From Candidatus Cloacimonadota bacterium (GTDB lineage: Bacteria; Cloacimonadota; Cloacimonadia; JGIOTU-2): 6,382 bases of DNA. This document shows, piece by piece, positions 1 through 6,126 of the stretch (the stretch's first letter is position 1; every line of letters starts with the position of its first letter). A program made the translations under genes and the position numbers. The stretch lies in NCBI GenBank assembly GCA_030628975.1, contig DAOVPZ010000070.1, positions 1-6,382 on the forward strand, read 5' to 3'. The notes under the pieces were generated by a model, which was given only the letters and a program-made list of their open reading frames with translations, did not search any database and had not been told where the DNA came from.

Positions 1-2
1 AA

Positions 3-266
3 AAAGATGCAGCAGTCGATTTTGAAAGAAGATTAATGGGAATTACAACAGATTATATGATTGAATTAACCTATTATGACAAAAGAAGAATGCATAACCT
101 TAAATACTTTACCTGGATTGAACAGCAAGGCAAATCACTTGATGAGCTAAATGCTCAATGGTATGATGAAAATTATTGGAAAAGTCAGTTTGCTAAAATT
201 GAGGAATGGGATGAAGAAATTATTGAATTTAATAAACGAACAGGTTTGTTGAAAAAATATGAATAA
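3..266 (+). CDS. C-terminal fragment of a PLP-dependent enzyme, probably cysteine synthase-like (5' end outside window)
   Basis: The reading frame is open from the first bases of the window to TAA at 264-266, so this is the last 87 codons of a longer gene. The ATG at 36 is internal, because the codons before it are open and protein-like (KDAAVDFERRL). The visible part is rich in aromatic and acidic residues and contains YFTWIEQQG followed by a WYDENYW block. From memory, this resembles the C-terminal tail of fold-type II PLP proteins annotated as cysteine synthase-like or PLP-dependent lyases, some of which sit beside xanthine dehydrogenase genes. The PLP lysine and the phosphate-binding loop would lie upstream and cannot be seen. 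The same strand and a second PLP enzyme downstream fit a shared catabolic operon. The family call rests on the tail alone; that this is the real end of a coding sequence is much surer. Confidence 0.55.
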   Translation, partial: KDAAVDFERRLMGITTDYMIELTYYDKRRMHNLKYFTWIEQQGKSLDELNAQWYDENYWKSQFAKIEEWDEEIIEFNKRTGLLKKYE

Positions 267-268
267 AT

Positions 269-346
269 TTACCACCGAGAACACCGAAATACACGAATAG
301 GAAATAAATAAATAATTTTAAGTGAAACTCGGTGCTCTCGTTGTTG
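269..346. repeat. Palindromic repeat, left copy flanking the GxxExxY gene
   Basis: This 78-bp element starts three bases after the stop of the upstream gene. Its left arm reads accaccgagaacaccgaa and its right arm aactcggtgctctcgttg, which is close to the reverse complement of the left arm. An AT-rich centre (aataaataaataatttt) lies between them. A second copy in the same orientation lies at 735-814 and shares the AT-rich centre almost exactly. The arms could form a long imperfect hairpin in RNA or single-stranded DNA. Confidence 0.85.
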
Positions 347-362
347 AAAAAAAGAAGGTAAT

Positions 363-731
363 ATGATTTATTACAAGAGTCTTTCAGATAAAATTATACA
401 ATGCGCAATTGAAGTACACAGAATTCTTGGTAATGGTTTTCTTGAAAAAGTATATGAAAATTCAGTAATGTTTGAATTTAAATCACGGTTAGTTCAAGCT
501 GAAAACCAAGTTCCTATCTCAGTTTATTTTAAGAATATGATTGTTGGTGAATACTTCGCAGATATAGTTGTAGATAAAAAGATTATCCAGGAATTAAAGG
601 TTGTTGATCATATTCTTCCTATTCATAATGCTCAATTGCTCCATTATTTAAAAGCTACTAATTATAAAGTAGGATATGTAATAAATTTTGGAGCTAAAGA
701 AAAACTTGAATTTAAAAGATGGGTTAATTGA
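363..731 (+). CDS. GxxExxY protein (PD-(D/E)XK nuclease-like family)
   Basis: This 122-aa protein has the length and layout of the GxxExxY family (PDDEXK_3-type). The name-giving motif is G25-x2-E28-x2-Y31, after a helix that includes IEVH. A nuclease-like core follows: D67 in the strand ADIVVD, then E77-L78-K79, then Q91-x3-Y95 in HNAQLLHYL. The family usually ends with a strand such as VGYVINF, present here at 103-109. An agaagg ribosome site at 353-358 fits the ATG. The biological role of the family is not established; the fold suggests a nucleic acid-cutting or formerly cutting enzyme. Its neighbours are metabolic and it is bounded on both sides by copies of the same palindromic repeat, so it looks inserted into the operon. 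No signal peptide or membrane segment is seen. The family call is strong; activity is inference. Confidence 0.93.
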   Translation: MIYYKSLSDKIIQCAIEVHRILGNGFLEKVYENSVMFEFKSRLVQAENQVPISVYFKNMIVGEYFADIVVDKKIIQELKVVDHILPIHNAQLLHYLKATNYKVGYVINFGAKEKLEFKRWVN

Positions 732-734
732 TTA

Positions 735-814
735 TTAACCACCGAAATCACCGAAGCACACCGAATAGAAAATAAATAAATAATTTTCGGTGAAACTCGG
801 TGTTCTCAGTGGTA
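735..814. repeat. Palindromic repeat, right copy flanking the GxxExxY gene
   Basis: This 80-bp element starts four bases after the GxxExxY stop codon and is a direct copy of the element at 269-346. Left arm: aaccaccgaaatcaccgaag, with a further caccgaa step. Right arm: aactcggtgttctcagtggt. The centre aataaataaataatttt is identical in both copies. The right arm puts a GTG codon at 790 in frame with the next gene, which creates an apparent 11-residue N-terminal extension. Confidence 0.87.
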
Positions 815-822
815 GTAAAAAA

Positions 823-2067
823 ATGGAAAACAAATTTTATTTTAAATGCATTACCTGTGGGAAAAAATATTCGTCAAACGAGGTAATCTATCTCTGTCCT
901 GAATGTGAAAAAGATAATGATAAAAAAATCCCACCAAAAGGTGTTTTAAAAACTCTCTATGATTACAAAAGAATCAAGAATTATTATAAAAAGGAAAATC
1001 TTTTTGATAACTTAAAAGAAAACAATTATATAGATTTACTTCCTATTGATTCAACAAAGAGTCTTTCTTTCTTAAAAGTTGGAAAAACACCTTTGTATGA
1101 AATAAACAATCTTGATAATAATGAATTACCTTTTACTGTATTTTTAAAAGATGACTCACAAAATCCTACCTTCTCTTTTAAAGACCGTGCTTCCAACCTT
1201 GTTTCTGCTTATGCAAAAGAAAATGGGATTGATACAATTGTAGCAGCTTCAACCGGGAATGCTGGTTCTTCATTAGCCGGAATATGTGCGTCCCAAAATC
1301 AAAAAGCGATTGTATTTGTCCCTGCTTCTGCTCCAAAAGCAAAATTAATTCAAATTGCAATGTATGGTGGAATAATAATTCCTGTAAAAGGAACTTATGA
1401 TGATGCCTTTGACCTAAGCATAGAAGCAACAAAAAAATTTGGCTGGTACAGTCGTAATACTGCATATAATCCATTTACTATCGAAGGGAAAAAAACTGTT
1501 TCTTTTGAAATCTTTCAACAATTGAATCAAAAAATTCCTGATAGAATATTTGTACCTGTAGGGGATGGTGTAATTATTTCAGGAGTTTACAAAGGTTTTG
1601 AAGATTTACTAAAATTGGATTTGATAGAGAAAATCCCGACAATTATTGCAGTTCAATCCCAAGGAAGCGATAACCTCGTCAGGAATTTAAAAAGAGATAA
1701 ATTTGTTTCCAAACAAAGCCATACAATTGCAGATTCCATTTCAGTTGATATTCCTCGAAATTTCTGGATGACTAAAAGATTCATAAAAGAATATAATGGA
1801 GAATGGGTTTCCGTTTCTGATGAGGAAATAATTTCTGCTTCAAAAATTTTAGGTGAAAATACAGGAATTTTTGCTGAACCTGCTGCTGTAGCTTCATTTG
1901 CTGGAATGCTAAAATATGAAAAATTAGGTAAAATTGAGCCACAATCACAAAATGTTGTTCTGCTTACAGGAAGTGGTCTAAAGGATTTAACATCAATTGA
2001 AAAGCAAATATTTATTCCAAAACCTATCAAACCAAATTTATCAGAAGTTGAAAAATTGTCCCCGTGA
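823..2067 (+). CDS. thrC: Threonine synthase-like PLP-dependent enzyme
   Basis: This 414-aa protein matches the threonine synthase family in length and order of parts. It has an N-terminal zinc-ribbon-like module (C9-x2-C12, C25-x2-C28) and the PLP lysine K120 in NPTFSFKDRAS. The phosphate/substrate loop is STGNAGSS (143-150), and the cofactor-ring loop is TGSG (382-385). True threonine synthases make threonine from O-phosphohomoserine in the cytoplasm. Here the gene lies between a probable second PLP enzyme and a molybdenum hydroxylase, with no homoserine pathway gene in view, so a related lyase role in catabolism is also possible. I chose the ATG at 823, just before the Cys module. An in-frame GTG at 790 lies inside the flanking repeat and adds only repeat-encoded residues. 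No clear Shine-Dalgarno site precedes 823. The last two residues and the stop fall in a hairpin repeat. Family is secure, substrate is not. Confidence 0.85.
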   Translation: MENKFYFKCITCGKKYSSNEVIYLCPECEKDNDKKIPPKGVLKTLYDYKRIKNYYKKENLFDNLKENNYIDLLPIDSTKSLSFLKVGKTPLYEINNLDNNELPFTVFLKDDSQNPTFSFKDRASNLVSAYAKENGIDTIVAASTGNAGSSLAGICASQNQKAIVFVPASAPKAKLIQIAMYGGIIIPVKGTYDDAFDLSIEATKKFGWYSRNTAYNPFTIEGKKTVSFEIFQQLNQKIPDRIFVPVGDGVIISGVYKGFEDLLKLDLIEKIPTIIAVQSQGSDNLVRNLKRDKFVSKQSHTIADSISVDIPRNFWMTKRFIKEYNGEWVSVSDEEIISASKILGENTGIFAEPAAVASFAGMLKYEKLGKIEPQSQNVVLLTGSGLKDLTSIEKQIFIPKPIKPNLSEVEKLSP

Positions 2068-2076
2068 AAGCAGGGA
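2059..2076. repeat. Small hairpin at the 3' end of the threonine synthase-like gene
   Basis: The sequence tccccgtgaaagcaggga folds into a short stem (tccc with ggga, one mismatch, then g-c and a g-t wobble) closed by a gaaa loop. It encodes the final Ser-Pro and contains the TGA stop at 2065-2067. It resembles the tcccga-aaaa-tcggga hairpin at 6111-6126. No T-run follows, so it is not a convincing terminator, and the next gene starts 22 bases later. Confidence 0.5.
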
Positions 2077-2097
2077 TATTGAAAATTTTTTGTTTAT

Positions 2098-4248
2098 ATG
2101 AAAACTGTAAAAAAAGTTGATGCTCGTCGGAAATTGGAAGGGAAAGCCAAATTTTTAGATGACTATTCTTACGATGGTATGATATATGGGCAATTTTTTT
2201 GTTCGAATAGTCATCATGGAATAATTAAAAAGATTATCTTTCCACAAGAATACGATTTATCTCAATTTATAATAGTTTCAGCAAAAGATATTCCAGGAAA
2301 AAATATCGTTCCTGAACCTGAATGTGACCAACCATTTATTGCAGAAAAGGAAGTATTTCATTTTGGACAAATAATTTTAGGTGTTGCTCATCCATGTAAA
2401 GAAACTTTGAAAGATTTCATCAAAAACATCAAAATTGAATATAAAGAATTGCCAGCATTGGCAGATACAAAAGAAACTCTAAAAGATGAAATGAATTCTT
2501 TTGGTAGAAAAATTATTATTGATTACAGTAAAAATGTAAAACCCAAAAGAGAGTGGATTCATACCCATTCAGTTTATTACACACCACATCAGGAGCAAGC
2601 ATATCTTGAACCGCAGGGAATGATAGCAATCCACAATCAAGAACAGAAGACTATGTTTGTCAAAGGAACAATGCAATGTCCTTTTTTTGTAAAAGATGCA
2701 GTTGAAGCAATAATGGGCGATAAAATAAAAGAAGCAATAATTGAAACTTCTGAAGGAATCGGCGGCGCATTTGGCGGGAAAGAGGATTTTCCAAATATCA
2801 TAGCAGGGATTGCATCCTTGCTTTCATATAAAAGTAAAAAACCCGTAAAAATCGTTTTAGATAGAAGTGATGATATGAAGATAACTACCAAACGTCATCC
2901 TTCCAGGGTTGAAATTGATACTTATACTGATTCAAAAACTCATAAGATAAAAAAAATTAATATTGATTATAGATTAGATGCCGGTGCATATCAGACGCTT
3001 TCCCCAGTTGTTCTTTCAAGGGGGGTGTTACATTCCGGTGGAGGGTATGCTTGCGAGGATGTTTATATTAAGGGTCAGCTTTATAAAAGCAATACACCTT
3101 CAAATGGAGCTTTCCGCGGCTTTGGTGCACCACAGGCATTTTTCGCAATAGAGTCACATATTGATAAAATTGCTGCGAGTCTGAATCTTGACCCTTATGA
3201 ATTCAGAAGAATGAATATTTTTAGAATTGGTGATGAATTCCCAAGTACACAAAAAATCACCGAAAATCATCTTTTTGATTGTTTTGAAAAAGTAATAGAA
3301 AAATCAGATTATCATAGAAAAATAAAAGAATTTGCGAAATTCAATAAATCTAATGATGATAAGAAGGGAATTGGAATTGCAATAGCATATCACGGTGGAG
3401 GATATACTGGAAATGGTGAAAAAGTTTTGAATTCAGAAGTCAAAATTGTTATCGAAAAAAATGGTGTTGTAAAAGTTTTTGTTTCAAATGCAGATATGGG
3501 TCAGGGTGCACATACAACACTTGCTCAGTTGGTTAATGAGACATTATCCTATCCATTTGAAAAAACTATTGTTCAAATTCCCAATACAAGTAAAACCCCA
3601 AATAGTGGACCTACCGTGGCTTCACGAACAATTTATATTGTTGGAAATTTGCTTCGTAAACTCGCTTTAAAAATAAAAAAAGAATTGCAATTTGAAAATC
3701 TGGAAGAATTTATATCAAACAATCAAGAGTATTTCCCAAAAGAATTTAGAATGCATTTTGTCCAAGACCCTTCTGTGATTTTTAATGAAGAAACTTATCA
3801 GGGTATAGCTTATAAAGATTATTCATGGGTTGCTTGTGTTGCAGAAATTTATTATCATTCAGTTACTTATACTATAGAACCAAAAAGAATTTGGGCAGTT
3901 TTTGATATTGGGAATGTGGTTAATGTAAAAATCGCAGAGGGTCAAGCTGAAGGCGGAATTATGCAGGGTGTTGGTTATGGTCTTACTGAATTTTTCTATA
4001 AGAAAGGTTATGGTAGAATGCAAGGTTTAACTGATTATGCTCTTCCTACCTCGCTTGATATTCCAGAGATAAATGTTGAATTTATTCACACAAATAGTGA
4101 TTTCCCAAAAGGTTTAGGGGAAATTCCTATGCATACTCCTGCACCTGCAATAAGAAATGCTTTCTACAATGCAACAGGAATTTTTATTGATGAGATTCCA
4201 CTCGTTCCAGAAAGAATTATCAAGTATGAATTATTGAAGAAAAAATGA
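2098..4248 (+). CDS. Xanthine dehydrogenase family molybdopterin-binding (large) subunit
   Basis: This 716-aa protein is the catalytic subunit of a xanthine oxidase-family molybdenum hydroxylase, which hydroxylates an aromatic heterocycle with water as oxygen donor. The N-terminal hammerhead domain (about 10-120) opens with the family signature VDARRKLEGKAKFLDD; two molybdopterin-binding domains follow. GGAFGGKED (222-230) gives F225 and E229, matching bovine Phe798 and Glu802. R308 and R340 (in GAFRGFG) are 32 residues apart, exactly like bovine Arg880 and Arg912. GQG at 468-470 and VAS at 507-509 are cofactor contacts. E675 in GLGE is the catalytic Glu (bovine 1261). Keeping both purine-holding residues favours a purine such as xanthine or hypoxanthine. 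The chain is a little shorter than the usual 750-790 residues, but no motif is missing. The ATG at 2098 is the only good start after the upstream stop codon; its ribosome site is poor. Its stop overlaps the next start (ATGA). Confidence 0.95.
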   Translation: MKTVKKVDARRKLEGKAKFLDDYSYDGMIYGQFFCSNSHHGIIKKIIFPQEYDLSQFIIVSAKDIPGKNIVPEPECDQPFIAEKEVFHFGQIILGVAHPCKETLKDFIKNIKIEYKELPALADTKETLKDEMNSFGRKIIIDYSKNVKPKREWIHTHSVYYTPHQEQAYLEPQGMIAIHNQEQKTMFVKGTMQCPFFVKDAVEAIMGDKIKEAIIETSEGIGGAFGGKEDFPNIIAGIASLLSYKSKKPVKIVLDRSDDMKITTKRHPSRVEIDTYTDSKTHKIKKINIDYRLDAGAYQTLSPVVLSRGVLHSGGGYACEDVYIKGQLYKSNTPSNGAFRGFGAPQAFFAIESHIDKIAASLNLDPYEFRRMNIFRIGDEFPSTQKITENHLFDCFEKVIEKSDYHRKIKEFAKFNKSNDDKKGIGIAIAYHGGGYTGNGEKVLNSEVKIVIEKNGVVKVFVSNADMGQGAHTTLAQLVNETLSYPFEKTIVQIPNTSKTPNSGPTVASRTIYIVGNLLRKLALKIKKELQFENLEEFISNNQEYFPKEFRMHFVQDPSVIFNEETYQGIAYKDYSWVACVAEIYYHSVTYTIEPKRIWAVFDIGNVVNVKIAEGQAEGGIMQGVGYGLTEFFYKKGYGRMQGLTDYALPTSLDIPEINVEFIHTNSDFPKGLGEIPMHTPAPAIRNAFYNATGIFIDEIPLVPERIIKYELLKKK

Positions 4249-4745
4249 AAGTCAATTTCAATCTTAACAATAAAAAAGTAAGCATAGATGTTGATCCAAT
4301 GAAAAGATTATTGGATATTTTACGAGAAGATTTCGGTTTATTAGGAACAAAAGAAGGATGCGGAGAAGGAGAATGTGGAGCATGCACTGTTCTTATGGAT
4401 GGTAAACCTGTAACAAGTTGTCTCGTAAATGCCTGCCATTTGGAAGGGAAAACCATTCTGACAGTCGAAGCAATTGCAAAAGAACCAATTGGAAAATTAC
4501 TTATTGATTGTTTTGATGAAACAAACGCCGTCCAATGTGGTTTCTGTTTCCCCGGTTTTTTAGTTTCATCTTATTATTTTCTAATTTCAGATGGAGAACA
4601 AAATCTTGATAAAATTAAAGAAGCTCTTTCAGGAAATATTTGTCGTTGTACAGGTTATCAGAAGATATTTGAGTCAGTTATGCTGGCATGCAAGAAAAAA
4701 CAATTATATAGCCACCGATTTTCACTGATTCACCCTGTTAGATAA
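4245..4745 (+). CDS. Xanthine dehydrogenase family 2Fe-2S iron-sulfur subunit
   Basis: This 166-aa protein carries the two 2Fe-2S clusters that pass electrons from the molybdenum site to FAD. The N-terminal ferredoxin-type cluster uses C39, C44 and C47 (GCGEGECGAC) and C59. The C-terminal helical cluster uses C98 and C101 (QCGFC) and C133 and C135 (CRCTGY), all present and correctly spaced. The start overlaps the stop of the large-subunit gene by four bases, so the two are probably translationally coupled; an agaaa stretch precedes the ATG. Family members usually end soon after the IFESVMLA-like helix, at about 155 residues. Here the last 11 residues (SHRFSLIHPVR) are encoded by the left end of a repeat element, so the natural stop was probably lost or displaced by insertion. 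The tail lies beyond both clusters and is likely tolerated. Confidence 0.96.
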   Translation: MKVNFNLNNKKVSIDVDPMKRLLDILREDFGLLGTKEGCGEGECGACTVLMDGKPVTSCLVNACHLEGKTILTVEAIAKEPIGKLLIDCFDETNAVQCGFCFPGFLVSSYYFLISDGEQNLDKIKEALSGNICRCTGYQKIFESVMLACKKKQLYSHRFSLIHPVR

Positions 4746-4848
4746 TTTTTGATCTATAGGTAAATAAACCTAATCGGTTGCAAAATGTTATCTTAATGGA
4801 TAAAAATCAAATAGATGAATACCTAACTGGGTAAACACAGATTTAATT
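4711..4848. repeat. Imperfect palindromic element between the 2Fe-2S and FAD subunit genes
   Basis: The left arm tcactgattcaccctgttag (4722-4741) is partly complementary to the right arm ctaactgggtaaacacagat (4823-4842): 11 of the first 13 positions match, with a likely indel after that. About 80 bases of AT-rich sequence without an ORF separate the arms. The left end begins ccaccgatt, similar to the ends of the other repeats in the window. The element overlaps the last 11 codons and stop of the 2Fe-2S gene and explains most of the unusually long spacer inside the hydroxylase operon. Confidence 0.5.
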
Positions 4849-4888
4849 TTATAATAAAAAAAAATAAATTTTGAAAATTAGCAATAGA

Positions 4889-4935
4889 TTAACCACCGAT
4901 CCCCAATTCACTTGGGGACACCGAAAGACACCGAA
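4889..4935. repeat. Third accaccga/caccgaa repeat copy, interrupted by a second palindrome
   Basis: This begins ttaaccaccga like the copy at 735 and ends gacaccgaaagacaccgaa, but it lacks the right arm (aactcggtg...). Its left arm is split by a 19-bp palindrome at 4900-4918: stem tccccaa/ttgggga around the loop ttcac. It ends 16 bases before the FAD-subunit start codon, the same kind of position the left copy takes before the GxxExxY gene. Confidence 0.7.
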
Positions 4936-4951
4936 AAAATAAAATATATAT

Positions 4952-5800
4952 ATGGAATTTATTAAACCAAATACTCTAAAAGAGTTATTAGAAATTATAT
5001 CAACGATTACGGGAGAAAAATATTATTTCGCCGGTGGGACAGATATTAATATTCAGATAAAAAAGGATATAATAAGGAACGGTAAAATTATTTTTATAAA
5101 TCACATCAAAGAGCTAAATGGAATTAAGGAAGATGAAAATTATATTTTAATTGGTTCAACAACTACATTTAGACAAATTATTGAATCAAAATTGTTAAAT
5201 GATAAATTACCATTCTTTCAGAAATCTTTAAACAATTTTGCTTCTCCATTAATCCAATCACAAGCAACAATTGGAGGAAATATTGCCAATGGCTCTCCAA
5301 CAGCAGATGTAGTTCCACTTCTTTTGGTTTTAGATGGAAAATTAGAATTAATTTCAAACAGTATGAACCGAACCATTAACTTAAAGGATTTTTTTACAGG
5401 ATATAAAAAATTTATCCTTAAACCTGATGAAATAATTAAATCGATTTTTATTCCACAAAATGCAGAAAATGGTTTTGATACTTTTTATGAAAAAATTGGC
5501 TCTCGAAAAGCTTTATCAATTGCAAAAATTGCAGTTGCAGGATTAAAAAAAGTTGTAAATAATGAGATTAATGAAATAAAAATTGCAGTTGGAAGTTTGA
5601 ATGAATATCCACGAAGATTAGATTTAATTGAAGATTATTTACTAAATAAGGATTTAAAAGATATCGATTTTAAAAAGATAAGAATTATATTAAAAGAAGA
5701 GATAACACCAATTACTGACCTTCGTTCTGATAAAGACTATCGTTTTGAAGTGTGCTTGAATTTGATTAAGAAATTTTTACTTAAACCCGACTCGGGTTAA
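4952..5800 (+). CDS. Xanthine dehydrogenase family FAD-binding subunit
   Basis: This 282-aa protein is the FAD subunit that takes electrons from the 2Fe-2S clusters and gives them to NAD or another acceptor. Its length is normal. The first FAD loop is AGGTD (27-31) and the second is ATIGGNIANGSPTAD (105-119), the classical pair of the PCMH-type FAD fold. The C-terminal domain of the family starts around YEKIGSRKALSIAKI (from residue 179). The gene completes a Mo, Fe-S, FAD set. It is offset from its partners by a 206-base spacer full of repeats, with no clear terminator, so co-transcription is still likely. The leader is AT-rich with no Shine-Dalgarno site, as is common in Bacteroidetes-like genomes. 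The last five residues (KPDSG) and the stop codon are encoded by the left arm of a hairpin at 5783-5818, so the native C-terminus was probably slightly different. Confidence 0.94.
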   Translation: MEFIKPNTLKELLEIISTITGEKYYFAGGTDINIQIKKDIIRNGKIIFINHIKELNGIKEDENYILIGSTTTFRQIIESKLLNDKLPFFQKSLNNFASPLIQSQATIGGNIANGSPTADVVPLLLVLDGKLELISNSMNRTINLKDFFTGYKKFILKPDEIIKSIFIPQNAENGFDTFYEKIGSRKALSIAKIAVAGLKKVVNNEINEIKIAVGSLNEYPRRLDLIEDYLLNKDLKDIDFKKIRIILKEEITPITDLRSDKDYRFEVCLNLIKKFLLKPDSG

Positions 5801-5818
5801 ACAACTCGAGTCGAGTTT
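5783..5818 (+). terminator. Hairpin at the operon end, possible terminator or repeat
   Basis: The arms aaacccgactcgggtt (5783-5798) and aactcgagtcgagttt (5803-5818) pair over 16 positions with one C-A mismatch and one G-T wobble around a four-base loop. It overlaps the end and stop codon of the FAD-subunit gene. The downstream sequence (ttt then ctatcg) has no long T-run, so factor-independent termination is only moderately supported. Each arm is itself nearly palindromic, which is more typical of a dispersed repeat. It is the last structure of the operon, and no further plus-strand gene follows. Confidence 0.5.
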
Positions 5819-5930
5819 CTATCGTTAAAACTACGCCCTGATGAAGTGGTCCCCAACAGCTCACTTGAGTTTTCATTTTATCTCACCAAAATAAATTTTC
5901 ATTCCTGATAAAATTAGATTTAAATATTAA
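5819..5930. other. Intergenic stretch with no recognised gene
   Basis: There is no credible ORF on either strand. A stretch at 5850-5869 (tccccaa, then tcacttgag) looks like a decayed relative of the palindrome at 4900-4918, but the arms no longer match well. Nothing else is seen. Confidence 0.4.
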
Positions 5931-5950
5931 CCACACACTTTAGTGGGTGG
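5931..5950. repeat. Hairpin 1 of the convergent intergenic array
   Basis: The arms ccacacact and agtgggtgg pair over nine positions with one mismatch around a two-base loop. The element begins aaccac, like the other repeat ends in this window. Confidence 0.5.
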
Positions 5951-5972
5951 TATATAAACCACACTATGCTTA

Positions 5973-5986
5973 CCGAATTTATTCGG
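5973..5986. repeat. Hairpin 2 of the array (ccgaat/attcgg)
   Basis: A perfect six-base inverted repeat around two bases (ccgaat, tt, attcgg). Its cgaat core is shared with the next hairpin at 6032-6052, so the two may be related. Confidence 0.5.
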
Positions 5987-6031
5987 CTTATTTTACCGAC
6001 TAAAGTCAATGATGTGTTTATCATTTATAAT

Positions 6032-6052
6032 CCATCGAATAAAATTCGATGG
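6032..6052. repeat. Hairpin 3 of the array (ccatcgaat/attcgatgg)
   Basis: A perfect nine-base inverted repeat with the loop aaa. No T-run follows on either strand beyond scattered Ts, so this reads as a short palindromic repeat rather than a terminator. Confidence 0.65.
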
Positions 6053-6075
6053 TTAGCATTTACCATTATTTCTGA

Positions 6076-6101
6076 TGTGTCATGGTCCATACCATGACAC
6101 A
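6076..6101. repeat. Hairpin 4 of the array (tgtgtcatggt/accatgacaca)
   Basis: A perfect eleven-base inverted repeat around the loop ccat, the longest exact palindrome in the window. It could equally be a two-fold symmetric protein site, but its place in a row of unrelated hairpins favours a repeat element. Confidence 0.7.
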
Positions 6102-6110
6102 AATGGCTGT

Positions 6111-6126
6111 TCCCGAAAAATCGGGA
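6111..6126. repeat. Hairpin 5 of the array (tcccga/tcggga)
   Basis: A perfect six-base inverted repeat with the loop aaaa. It is similar in arms and purine-rich loop to the hairpin inside the end of the threonine synthase-like gene at 2059-2076. Confidence 0.55.

Larger units (their letters stand above)
269..814 (+). other. Candidate repeat-bounded GxxExxY cassette
   Basis: The two direct repeats and the GxxExxY gene form a compact 546-bp unit with almost no spare sequence: 16 bases between the left repeat and the start codon, and 3 between the stop codon and the right repeat. The unit sits between two metabolic genes on the same strand. No transposase, integrase or target-site duplication is evident, so it is called a cassette rather than a transposon. 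Removing one repeat plus the gene would leave a single-repeat intergenic spacer, which is a plausible ancestral state. Confidence 0.45.

Noticed and set aside
36..266. A complete 76-aa small gene starting at 36
   Set aside because: The frame is open and protein-like back to the left edge, so the ATG is an internal Met of a larger truncated gene.
269..814. CRISPR array
   Set aside because: There are only two copies of the repeat, each about 80 bp and internally palindromic, with a protein-coding gene between them. There is no regular short repeat-spacer pattern.
790..822. GTG at 790 as the start of the threonine synthase-like gene
   Set aside because: The 11 extra residues are encoded by the right arm of the flanking repeat, and the family begins just before the Cys module, so the ATG at 823 is preferred.
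1178..2030. Minus-strand open frames inside the threonine synthase-like gene
   Set aside because: They are antisense to a gene with clear family motifs and show no recognisable protein features of their own.
2637..2891. Minus-strand 84-codon frame inside the molybdopterin subunit gene
   Set aside because: It is antisense to the conserved GGAFGGKED region and is a by-product of codon use on the real strand.
3479..3670. Second plus-strand frame inside the molybdopterin subunit gene
   Set aside because: The main frame carries the GQG and VAS motifs through this interval without a break, so there is no sign of an overlapping gene or frameshift.
4220..4456. Minus-strand 78-codon frame across the large-subunit / 2Fe-2S junction
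   Set aside because: It is antisense to the first 2Fe-2S motif and has no supporting features.
4746..4951. Riboswitch or new promoter upstream of the FAD subunit gene
   Set aside because: The pairings seen belong to repeat elements shared with other parts of the window, and no recognisable aptamer or promoter boxes could be supported.
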